The notes beneath the pieces are model-generated. The model ran no database searches, was not told the DNA's origin, and saw nothing but the letters and a program-made list of their open reading frames with translations. 19,224 bases of DNA from Spirochaeta sp. (GTDB lineage Bacteria; Spirochaetota; Spirochaetia; DSM-2461). The stretch is taken from assembly GCA_030592625.1 (NCBI GenBank), contig JAUVIY010000015.1, positions 1 to 19,224 of the forward strand, in the 5' to 3' direction. This document shows positions 1 to 6,453 of the stretch, one piece after another. Each line of letters begins with the position of its first letter. Position 1 is the stretch's first letter. A program made the translations under genes and the position numbers.

Positions 1-151
1 CATGGGAACTGTCATCCCCCTCACTGATAATCTGATCCCCTTCAGAGTACTTCAGAACTTCGGAGGCCGATATTATCTCCTCCCGGCGGGATTCATCGAC
101 GTATTTGAATATCAGGGACTTGCCCAGTCTGTTGCGAATATCGTTGTCCAT
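1..151 (-). CDS. Cyclic nucleotide-binding domain protein, N-terminal fragment
   Basis: The minus strand reads from an ATG at 151-149 to the window edge, giving 50 residues beginning MDNDIRNRLGKSLIFKYVDE. The layout is that of the start of a CAP_ED (cNMP-binding) domain: a helix with an F-x-x-V/L-D-E segment at residues 15-20, then the beta strands Y-S-E-G-D-Q-I-I and S-E-G-D-D-S at 35-48, the usual 'G-x-x-I-x-x-x-G-D' pattern. The rest lies outside the window, so it cannot be said whether a helix-turn-helix, kinase or channel domain follows. No strong ribosome binding site is visible. It is divergent from the lipoprotein gene at 330. The plus-strand frame over the same bases shows no family signal and is taken as a shadow. 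The domain call is fairly sure; the role is unknown. Confidence 0.7.
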   Translation of the reverse strand, partial: MDNDIRNRLGKSLIFKYVDESRREEIISASEVLKYSEGDQIISEGDDSSH

Positions 152-329
152 CAGTTAATCATGATGCATTCCGCAGAACGGTGCCACAATTTATAGTGTC
201 TGGGGATCGTAGAGGACGAAGGACCAGAAAGCCTTGGCGGGAATCTCTGCGGGAAGTGTCCGGGAAACTGAGTGGAATCCCATATTCCGAATCGAAACAG
301 TCAATGCAAAGATAAACGGGGGTGTTCAT

Positions 330-1313
330 ATGACCCGGCTCTCACAGATCGTTTCATCGGTATTACTTGCAGCGCTGCTGGCCGGCTGCACATCTTTCGG
401 CGCCGGGACCATAACCGGCGACAAGGAGGATTTCACCGATTCCATCGCCGAATCCATAAAAATGCAGATGCTCCGGAACATCGTAAAGCTGCGTTACGGC
501 GACATGCCCTTCTTTCTGGACGTGAAGTCGGTCATCAAGTCCTATAGCCTGGAGTATCGCCTGAACGCCGGTGTGGACATCTATCCGGATTTCGAGCCCA
601 ATGCGAGTGTCGGCGGCACCTATGCCGACAAGCCCACGATTTCATACGCGCCCCTGGTGGGGAATGATTTCGCCGACAGCATTATGAAACCTATTACACC
701 TGCTTATATCGTTCAACTCCTCCAGGCGGGGGGCAGGGCGGAAACCATCTTTCGCCTCCTCTGTGAGGAGATTAACGGCATTTCCAACCGACGGGCCCGG
801 GGGGAGAATATACGGGCCGCCGATGAGGATTTCGACCGCGTGGTCCGTTTGCTCCAGAAAAACCAGGACGGCGGTTACATAGACCTCCAGGTGAGATCCA
901 AGGAGGAGGATGTGCTGCTGATGATCACTCAAACCGAGGATTCCCAGGCCAACGCGGATGTAGCTGAACTGAAACGGCTCCTGGGCCTGCCGCCGGACCA
1001 GGATTCCTATCGGATGATCTACGGTCTTCTTCCAGGAGAAAGCGGGGAAATCGCCTTACTCACCCGATCGATGTACAGCATCCTGTTGGATATTGCCGCC
1101 GATGTCGATATCCCCGGGGAAGACATCGAAAACGGCCGGGCGACACCGGGTTTCGAAGGGTCGAAGACCATCATCGCCGTACGATCGGGCAAGAGGGAGC
1201 CGGAAGACGTCTTTATCGCCATCCCCTATCGGGACCGTTGGTTCTGGATCGATGATACGGACATTGCTTCGAAGCAGGTCTTCTCCAGTGTGCTCACCAT
1301 TCCGGTGGGATAA
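330..1313 (+). CDS. Uncharacterised lipoprotein
   Basis: This 327-residue protein starts with a lipoprotein signal peptide: a short basic start, a hydrophobic stretch and the lipobox L-A-G-C with Cys20. I chose the ATG at 330 because it places the signal peptide at the N-terminus and has GGGGGTG just upstream; the open frame extends back to 234 but that extension has no signal features. The mature part carries the block MQMLRNIVKLRYGDMPFFLD (residues 45-64), followed by 'GGxYxDKPTISYxPLxGxDF' and 'PITPAYIVQLLQAGGRAETIFRLL' segments. I recall this pattern from a family of bacterial lipoproteins without assigned function. It should sit in the periplasm or outer membrane after lipidation. It appears monocistronic: the next plus-strand gene is 628 bases away. 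Lipoprotein call strong; function unknown. Confidence 0.8.
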   Translation: MTRLSQIVSSVLLAALLAGCTSFGAGTITGDKEDFTDSIAESIKMQMLRNIVKLRYGDMPFFLDVKSVIKSYSLEYRLNAGVDIYPDFEPNASVGGTYADKPTISYAPLVGNDFADSIMKPITPAYIVQLLQAGGRAETIFRLLCEEINGISNRRARGENIRAADEDFDRVVRLLQKNQDGGYIDLQVRSKEEDVLLMITQTEDSQANADVAELKRLLGLPPDQDSYRMIYGLLPGESGEIALLTRSMYSILLDIAADVDIPGEDIENGRATPGFEGSKTIIAVRSGKREPEDVFIAIPYRDRWFWIDDTDIASKQVFSSVLTIPVG

Positions 1314-1409
1314 CCGAGCCTGATTCACAGCAGGATGGTTCCTGGGCTGGGGAATGGGATTTCGATGCCTTTTTCATCAACGAGATACGAACTATAGGAG
1401 GTTCTTTTT

Positions 1410-1451
1410 ACGGAGGTTCTTTCAAAATTACCATTTTGCAAGAACCTCCGT
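1410..1451. repeat. Inverted repeat 1: 12-bp arms with a nested 6-bp hairpin
   Basis: ACGGAGGTTCTT (1410-1421) is matched perfectly by AAGAACCTCCGT (1440-1451). The interior contains a second perfect inverted repeat, CAAAAT (1423-1428) and ATTTTG (1433-1438), around the loop TACC. With one T/C mismatch the whole forms an almost continuous stem of 18 pairs. The 11-mer GGAGGTTCTTT occurs twice, at 1397-1407 and 1412-1422, so the right arm could pair with either copy. No T-run follows on either strand, so this is not a standard intrinsic terminator. Confidence 0.85.
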
Positions 1452-1460
1452 CATGGGGTC

Positions 1461-1499
1461 GAATACTTAATTTATTATGTAATAATAAATTAAGTATTC
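1461..1499. repeat. Inverted repeat 2: perfect 17-bp AT-rich arms
   Basis: GAATACTTAATTTATTA (1461-1477) and TAATAAATTAAGTATTC (1483-1499) are perfect reverse complements separated by TGTAA. It lies only nine bases after the first repeat and ten before the third. No T-run follows that would make it a terminator. Confidence 0.9.
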
Positions 1500-1509
1500 T
1501 AAAGGTCTG

Positions 1510-1544
1510 GGTAATTTCAAAAATGCTCGATTTTTGAAATTACC
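1510..1544. repeat. Inverted repeat 3: perfect 15-bp arms
   Basis: GGTAATTTCAAAAAT (1510-1524) and ATTTTTGAAATTACC (1530-1544) pair perfectly around the loop GCTCG. Its left arm resembles the left side of inverted repeat 1 (GGTTCTTTCAAAAT against GGTAATTTCAAAAAT), so the two may be diverged members of one repeat family. Confidence 0.9.
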
Positions 1545-1807
1545 TCTACGGTATATCCTTTTCTCCTTTTCGAATGATTCTTAATACTCTGTATTGCAAT
1601 TTTCCTTAATGCAAAGCTGATTAACGCCTGTTCAGCATTAATTTTCTATCTCTCACAATCATTGAAATGCCCATTGAGATAATCACTGGTAGTTGAAGAC
1701 GGATTGTATTCGATTAGCCGGGCTTCTCTCGTCAATTCAGAGATAGGTTTTCCATTCATTGCGAAATTGATAATAACTAATTGACTATTTAGTACAAAAA
1801 GTAACAT
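1517..1807 (-). pseudogene. Possible decayed reading frame with one amber codon
   Basis: On the minus strand an ATG at 1807-1805 opens a 53-codon frame ending at a TAG at 1648-1646. The same frame then stays open for a further 42 codons to a TGA at 1519-1517, inside inverted repeat 3. The reading around the break is ...HFNDCER, stop, KINAEQALISFALRKIA... No ribosome binding site is evident and I do not recognise a family. A 96-codon frame with one stop in AT-rich DNA may be a decayed gene, a short real gene of 53 codons, or chance. It is listed because the AT-rich tract is otherwise unexplained. Confidence 0.2.
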
Positions 1808-1876
1808 AGATATTGTGTTAAATAGGGTCTATCGGGGTTTTTGGAGTGTGTTAGGAGGATATCTTTAAAGTTGTTA

Positions 1877-1905
1877 TTGCAAATTGACATAACCACTGCT
1901 ACAAT
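1877..1905 (+). promoter_or_regulatory. Candidate sigma-70-type promoter of the sugar operon
   Basis: TTGCAA (1877-1882) and TACAAT (1900-1905) are separated by 17 bases. This puts the start site near 1912, about 30 bases before the ATG of the binding protein, whose ribosome binding site AGGAGGAG lies at 1931-1938. A TTGACA at 1884-1889 is closer to consensus as a -35 but has no -10 at a usable distance. Confidence 0.5.
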
Positions 1906-1941
1906 TGCAGAAACTATGATCATTCCGAGAAGGAGGAGTTC

Positions 1942-3342
1942 ATGATCAATAAAGTGTTCACAAGAGTGCTGACAATCGCGGTGTTACTATCCCTGGTAGG
2001 GATAACGGGTCTCTTTGCGACCGGAAAAGGAGAAGCGGATACTGAGAAGCCGACACTGGTATGGGTGACAAGTGTTCAAGGCGGACGCGAGCCTGAGGAG
2101 ATTCCTCTTTTTGAGGATGAGGTAGAACGGCTCACCGGGATTCGTGTTCAGTTCGTGAAACCACCCGGCAGTGAATACAACACGAAACTGACCACGATGT
2201 TGGCCTCTGGTGACCAGGTGGATATCGCCTATGCAGGTGGCGGAACGTTCGTCAGTCTTCTGGAGCAGAGCCTCTTTGAACCACTCACGGACAGGATAGA
2301 GGCGTCATCGGTATTGAGTGATCCCAATATTATTCCCCCGTCGGAGTGGGAGCGAGTCAGGCAAGCCGATGGAGAAATCTACGGTATATTCAACAAGTTT
2401 GAGCAGGGTACGCTGGCGATTATTCGCGGCGACTGGTTGGATAAACTCGGTCTTTCCGAGCCCCAAACGCTTGATGACTACTATGACGTTCTCTATGCAT
2501 TCACTTTTGACGACCCCGATGGCAACGGTTTGGACGACACATGGGGTATGGCGATTGGCTACACGTTGTATGACACCGTAGGACTCTTTGGCGCCTACGG
2601 CCTCATGCGGGGGTGGGTTTATGACGGGAGCGGCGAACTCTACTCGCCCTATGCAACCGATACTGCAATTCCCGTATATGAGTGGCTTGCTAAAGTCTAC
2701 GCGGATGGGCTTATGGAGCCGAACTTCATCACCAACAACTCAGGTGCCTTCCGCGAGCTGTTCATGACCGACAAGTCCGGAATGAACTTCTACTGGGCTG
2801 CATGGGTCGGGCTGTACAATCAACAGGTGAAGGCCGAGAACCCGGACAATCCGTTTGAGGCGCGAGGAATTGCGCCTCCTGAAGGACCCGGCGGACGGCT
2901 CCTCAAAGCCGGCGGCGATGGGTTCATGGTCATCCCCGGCCTGTCGGAGTACAAGGATGAGGCATTCAAGGTTGCCGAGTTCTGGCACACCTATGACGGA
3001 AACATAATCAGTACTCTTGGGATTCTCGGTCATGACTACAACATGGTAGATGGCAAGTATGTTCTGACCGAGATTGGTGAAGCGCACGCAATGGACCATG
3101 GCGCGCCACAGCCCAAGTCCCTCAAATGGGTCAACCCGCTTGGGAACCTGGAAGGATTTGATGATGCGGCTGCGATCGTGCGTGAGTACGCCAAGCCCCA
3201 GATGGCGACTGCCTATGACAAGATCTGGGAAGACATTACTCGTGGTGAAGCGGCAAAAATCATTCTGGGAGACATCACCGCTGCACAAGGAGTCGCGAAC
3301 ATGAGGAGCCGATTTGCAGAAGAGGGCATCGGCCAGTATTAA
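1942..3342 (+). CDS. ABC transporter sugar-binding protein (LplA/YtcQ-like)
   Basis: The 466-residue product has a Sec signal peptide (residues 1-26, ending LFA) and a mature start TGKGEA without a lipobox cysteine. The body fits extracellular solute-binding proteins of the LplA/YtcQ group: an opening strand PTLVWVTSVQGG, the 'FEDEVERLTGIRVQF' segment (57-71), 'LTTMLASGDQVDIAYAGG' (83-100), and a calcium-loop-like DPDGNGLDDT at 191-200 often found in these oligosaccharide binders. It would capture an oligosaccharide in the periplasm for the two permeases that follow. AGGAGGAG seven to eight bases upstream fixes the start. It is first in the operon, and a stem-loop after it may keep its transcript more abundant than the permease part. 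The substrate is inferred from the alpha-mannosidase genes downstream, not from this sequence. Confidence 0.88.
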   Translation: MINKVFTRVLTIAVLLSLVGITGLFATGKGEADTEKPTLVWVTSVQGGREPEEIPLFEDEVERLTGIRVQFVKPPGSEYNTKLTTMLASGDQVDIAYAGGGTFVSLLEQSLFEPLTDRIEASSVLSDPNIIPPSEWERVRQADGEIYGIFNKFEQGTLAIIRGDWLDKLGLSEPQTLDDYYDVLYAFTFDDPDGNGLDDTWGMAIGYTLYDTVGLFGAYGLMRGWVYDGSGELYSPYATDTAIPVYEWLAKVYADGLMEPNFITNNSGAFRELFMTDKSGMNFYWAAWVGLYNQQVKAENPDNPFEARGIAPPEGPGGRLLKAGGDGFMVIPGLSEYKDEAFKVAEFWHTYDGNIISTLGILGHDYNMVDGKYVLTEIGEAHAMDHGAPQPKSLKWVNPLGNLEGFDDAAAIVREYAKPQMATAYDKIWEDITRGEAAKIILGDITAAQGVANMRSRFAEEGIGQY

Positions 3343-3369
3343 GCAGTAGTGTGAAACAGCATCTATTTA

Positions 3370-3403
3370 GAAACCTGCATCTCGCTCTCGGGAGGCAGGT
3401 TTC
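3370..3403 (+). terminator. Intercistronic stem-loop after the binding-protein gene
   Basis: GAAACCTGC (3370-3378) pairs perfectly with GCAGGTTTC (3395-3403), with a further CTC/GAG pairing possible inside the loop. No T-run follows, so partial termination or mRNA 3'-end protection is more likely than full termination. A second small hairpin, GCGAG-TAGAA-CTCGC, lies at 3440-3454. The 176-base gap between binding protein and permease contains nothing else clear. Confidence 0.5.
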
Positions 3404-3518
3404 ATACTCGCTCAACAGGCCGGTCAGCGGAAATCGTCAGCGAGTAGAACTCGCACGAGAGTGCCCGGATAGAATCATCGATTATATAAACAACGGAGAG
3501 GCGATTGGCAATTAATCT

Positions 3519-4439
3519 ATGGGGAAGAACCCGGACCGGGAAGTGCGTATGAGTTCGATAGCGAGAACCGCATATCGAGCCAGAAAGGATTGGATGCTCT
3601 ACGTTCTCATCCTGCCGGCTCTGATGTACTTCATCTTGTTCGCCTTTCTACCCGTGGCAGAAGGTGCGAACATCAGCTTTCAGAATTACCGATTTGTCGG
3701 TGAGAGTGAATATATTGGTTTTCAGAACTATCAGAGGGTGTTTGAAACCGCCGGATTCTGGCGCGTCTTTCGCAACACAGTAATCCTCGGCTTTTCCAAT
3801 GTCTTATTGACAGCGTTTATCCCCATGCTTCTTGCCTTGATGCTCAATGAAGTGATGTTCTCTCCGTGGAAGAGGTTTGTGCAGACCATTCTCTATCTGC
3901 CGCACCTGTTCTCATGGGTTGTGGTTGGCGGAATCTGGATTTTTATTCTTGCTCCGAACGGAGGGATCGTAAATTCCATTCGTGGATTGTTCGGGGCCGA
4001 TCCGGTGTTCTTCCTGGTGAAGGAAAATCTCGCGAGATCACTATATATCGGTATAAACCTCTGGAAGCAAGCTGGTTTTGTCTGCATTCTGTTCCTTGCA
4101 GCAATCGCCGGGATAAATCCCGAGCTATACGAAGCAGCAATGATTGACGGTGCCGGGGGATTCATGCGTGCCATGTACATTACCGTGCCTGAACTCATGC
4201 GTACCCTTAAAGTCGTGCTTCTGTTAAATGTCATGGGCGCACTCCGCATATTCGATCAAATCTATGTGATGAGAAATGAAGTAGTCGCGCCGAAGGTAGA
4301 CGTGCTCATGTACTACGTTTATATACGTGGACTGGAGCAGTTCGATCTTGGCTACGCCTCGGCAATTTCAGTTTTCATCTTCCTTATTACTCTGGTAATA
4401 ACGCTGATAGCGCGCCGATTCATGAAATACAACGTGTGA
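3519..4439 (+). CDS. ABC transporter permease (LplB/YteP-like)
   Basis: The 306-residue integral membrane protein has about six hydrophobic segments (roughly 26-46, 85-109, 121-144, 173-198, 231-250, 279-299). The segment YLPHLFSWVVVGGIW (126-140) is typical of LplB/YteP permeases, and the EAA loop EAAMIDGAGG...ITVPEL at 205-225 is the docking site for the transporter ATPase. It forms the channel with the next gene product. The start is uncertain: ATG 3519 follows an in-frame stop closely but its GGAGAGG lies about 17 bases away; ATG 3549, giving MSSIARTAYRARKDW, fits related proteins equally well and has GGGAAG nearby. The permease assignment is strong. Confidence 0.88.
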   Translation: MGKNPDREVRMSSIARTAYRARKDWMLYVLILPALMYFILFAFLPVAEGANISFQNYRFVGESEYIGFQNYQRVFETAGFWRVFRNTVILGFSNVLLTAFIPMLLALMLNEVMFSPWKRFVQTILYLPHLFSWVVVGGIWIFILAPNGGIVNSIRGLFGADPVFFLVKENLARSLYIGINLWKQAGFVCILFLAAIAGINPELYEAAMIDGAGGFMRAMYITVPELMRTLKVVLLLNVMGALRIFDQIYVMRNEVVAPKVDVLMYYVYIRGLEQFDLGYASAISVFIFLITLVITLIARRFMKYNV

Positions 4440-4452
4440 TGAAGGAGAAACG

Positions 4453-5325
4453 ATGAAATCAAATCAGATATCAAAATCCCTGTTTGGTCGCCGGTTGTTC
4501 GTCGTAGCCAATACCCTCATTCTGTTAATGTTAGCGCTGTCCATGATCGTGCCGCTTATCAATGTACTCGCAGTATCATTCACGACGGATCTTGAATCAT
4601 TCGAAAATACAATCAAGCTCTTCCCCCGCGATCCGAGTACAATTGGGTACCGCACGCTTTTTAAGAGAGTTGCGATCTTGCACCCCTTCTTGAACAATAC
4701 CATCGTCACGCTTGTCGGAACGTTCCTGCATGTGTTTTTAGCCTCTATAGCCGGATACATGTTGACCAAGCAGAGATTCGTCGGGAAGGCGTTGTTGGTG
4801 CTCATGGTGACGATACCGATGATGATCCCGTTCCAGATGATTATCATCCCGGTGTATGTCATGATGCGACGGCTGGGTCTGATTGATACTTTGTATTCGC
4901 TGATTGTGATAGACATTGTGGCGACGTTCAGTATTCTTTTAATGAAGAACTACTTCGAGGGGATCCCGATTTCGTTGGCCGAGTCGGCACTGATGGATGG
5001 TGCCAGGGAGTTTACGATATTCTCTCGGATATATGTCCCCCTCGCACTCCCGGGGATCGCGACCATTTCGATCTTCCAGTTTGTGTCACGGTGGAATCAG
5101 TTCCTGCCGGCGGTGCTTTTTATCAACTCGCCGACGAAGTACACGCTTCAGATTGCCCTCCGGAGCCTGGTTGTGAGTCAGGAACTCACGAGCACAACCC
5201 AACAAGTGGCAAACAACACGAGAATGGCTGGAATTGTCATTTCAATAGTCCCGTTGATATTAGTATATATCTTTGCCCAAAAGTACTTCATCAAGGGGAT
5301 GATGACCGGGGCGATTAAGGACTAA
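4453..5325 (+). CDS. ABC transporter permease (LplC/YtcP-like)
   Basis: The 290-residue inner-membrane permease is the partner of the preceding one. Hydrophobic spans are at about 15-41, 82-103, 113-137, 146-165, 198-210 and 256-277. The EAA loop reads ESALMDGAREFTIFSRIYVP (177-196). The C-terminus KYFIKGMMTGAIKD is the classic ending of the second permease of carbohydrate (CUT1) transporters. GAAGGAG at 4441-4447 gives a well-spaced ribosome binding site, and the gap to the previous gene is 13 bases. No ATP-binding subunit gene follows, so an MsmX-like shared ATPase encoded elsewhere is presumed. Confidence 0.9.
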   Translation: MKSNQISKSLFGRRLFVVANTLILLMLALSMIVPLINVLAVSFTTDLESFENTIKLFPRDPSTIGYRTLFKRVAILHPFLNNTIVTLVGTFLHVFLASIAGYMLTKQRFVGKALLVLMVTIPMMIPFQMIIIPVYVMMRRLGLIDTLYSLIVIDIVATFSILLMKNYFEGIPISLAESALMDGAREFTIFSRIYVPLALPGIATISIFQFVSRWNQFLPAVLFINSPTKYTLQIALRSLVVSQELTSTTQQVANNTRMAGIVISIVPLILVYIFAQKYFIKGMMTGAIKD

Positions 5326-5327
5326 GC

Positions 5328-6431
5328 ATGCCAAACACCCCCGACATGAAGAAACACATGTTCGTGAGAGACCACGTCGAGGGCAGGATTCGTTCCGGCG
5401 ATCTGAAACCTGGAGACAGGCTGCCGACCGAGAATGCACTGATGCGGGAACTCAAAGTGAGCAGAACTCCGGTGCGGCAGGCGCTTATCGAACTGGCGCG
5501 CGATGGATGGATCTATCGTATCCGAGGGAGCGGAAGCTACGTCAAGAGAGTTGCGACGAACTCTTCAATCGATATCTACGCGATTTTGTACAGTAATCAA
5601 CGTGGCATAGAGAAGGACATCATTCATGGAATGCGTCGTGCCGTTGGCCAGCAGCCTTCTGAGAACATTCATCTTATACTTAAAAATCCGGGAGGAGACA
5701 CGAGCGAACTCATCGACGTCATCAATCAACTCCCGAAAGCTGCAGACGGGGGGCTTGTCGTTATTCCAATTGTAGATGTCTCTCGTCCCTTGAATCGCCT
5801 GCTCGGAGCGAGCCTGCGCAAACTGGCTGACAACAGGTTTCACGTGGTACAGCTTGACAGATGTGTACCGGAGTACGACGGGCACTTTGTGACGTCTAAC
5901 CATCAGCAGGGCGCCATGAAGATGATAGAGTACCTGATTTCAATGGGGCACGAACGTATTGGTTGTGTCTACGAGCATCCGGAAAATACATCTATTCGAG
6001 ATCGTTTGCAGGGTGTGAAGGCAGCGTTCCTGAATCGAGACATGAAGATTGACAGTGCCCTGCAACTGGACATTCCGGTTGACCAGATTGCCGGCAGAGC
6101 AACAGAGGTGATTCGTTGGATCAGTGACAACCGGATTACCGCGCTTTTCTGTTGTGAGAGTGAGCTTGCCCGCGAGGTCTATGTCATTCTCGAGAAGGCG
6201 GGTATCAGGGTCCCGGATGACATCTCGCTTTGTTCATTTGATGATCATGCATTCGTTGGCACCCGTGACGGATTTCTTACCTCGGTTATCCAGAAGCTTG
6301 AGGACCTCGGCCACTACGCTATAGAGATTATCCTCAATAGCCTCGGACAAGAGGTTTCGGGTCCAATCAAGATGACCCTTGAGCCGGAACTGGCTATTCG
6401 GTCAAGCGTCGCTCGAATTACTTCGGATTGA
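5328..6431 (+). CDS. GntR-LacI hybrid transcriptional regulator (AraR-like layout)
   Basis: The 367-residue protein has an N-terminal GntR winged helix-turn-helix (about 10-73): IRSGDLKPGDRLPTENALM, then SRTPVRQALIELARDGWI and the wing RIRGSGSYV. A LacI/periplasmic-binding-protein-type sensor follows (about 80-362), with the family signatures 'MGHERIGCVY', 'RDRLQGVKAAF' and 'VPDDISLCSFDD'. This layout is that of AraR-type repressors, which bind sugar in the C-terminal part. The gene starts two bases after the permease stop, with AAGGA at 5317-5321, so it is translated with the transporter genes. It probably controls this operon, and itself, in response to the imported sugar or a breakdown product. 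The operator was not identified. Confidence 0.88.
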   Translation: MPNTPDMKKHMFVRDHVEGRIRSGDLKPGDRLPTENALMRELKVSRTPVRQALIELARDGWIYRIRGSGSYVKRVATNSSIDIYAILYSNQRGIEKDIIHGMRRAVGQQPSENIHLILKNPGGDTSELIDVINQLPKAADGGLVVIPIVDVSRPLNRLLGASLRKLADNRFHVVQLDRCVPEYDGHFVTSNHQQGAMKMIEYLISMGHERIGCVYEHPENTSIRDRLQGVKAAFLNRDMKIDSALQLDIPVDQIAGRATEVIRWISDNRITALFCCESELAREVYVILEKAGIRVPDDISLCSFDDHAFVGTRDGFLTSVIQKLEDLGHYAIEIILNSLGQEVSGPIKMTLEPELAIRSSVARITSD

Positions 6432-6453
6432 GAGAAATACGGGTGCGAGTACG

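Larger units (their letters stand above)
1314..1941. other. 628-base intergenic stretch
   Basis: No intact gene longer than about 53 codons is seen here. From left to right it holds a short GC-rich tail after the lipoprotein gene, three consecutive long inverted repeats (1410-1544), an AT-rich part with a minus-strand frame broken by one amber codon (1517-1807), and the promoter and ribosome binding site of the sugar operon (1877-1938). The AT-rich half differs clearly in composition from the coding DNA on both sides. A near-palindrome TTTAGTACAAAA at 1788-1799 could be a regulator half-site but this is weak. Confidence 0.7.

Noticed and set aside
2..196. 64-codon plus-strand frame at the left edge
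   Set aside because: The opposite strand encodes a recognisable cNMP-binding domain start over the same bases, and this frame has no family signal.
1410..1544. Inverted repeats as a terminator cluster for the lipoprotein gene
   Set aside because: No T-run follows any of the stems on either strand and the first is about 100 bases from the stop codon.
1788..1799. TTTAGTACAAAA as an operator for the GntR-LacI regulator
   Set aside because: A single imperfect palindrome, about 80 bases upstream of the -35 box, with no second copy; too weak to call.
1884..1920. TTGACA (1884-1889) with TATGAT (1915-1920) as operon promoter
   Set aside because: The spacing of 25 bases is too long; TTGCAA/TACAAT with 17 bases fits better.
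2740..3288. 182-codon minus-strand frame opposite the binding protein
   Set aside because: No start signal or family resemblance, and it is wholly contained in a well-supported gene.
6379..6453. Upstream ATG start for the PHP gene
   Set aside because: It would overlap the regulator by 53 bases and adds residues that are just the shifted frame of the regulator's end.
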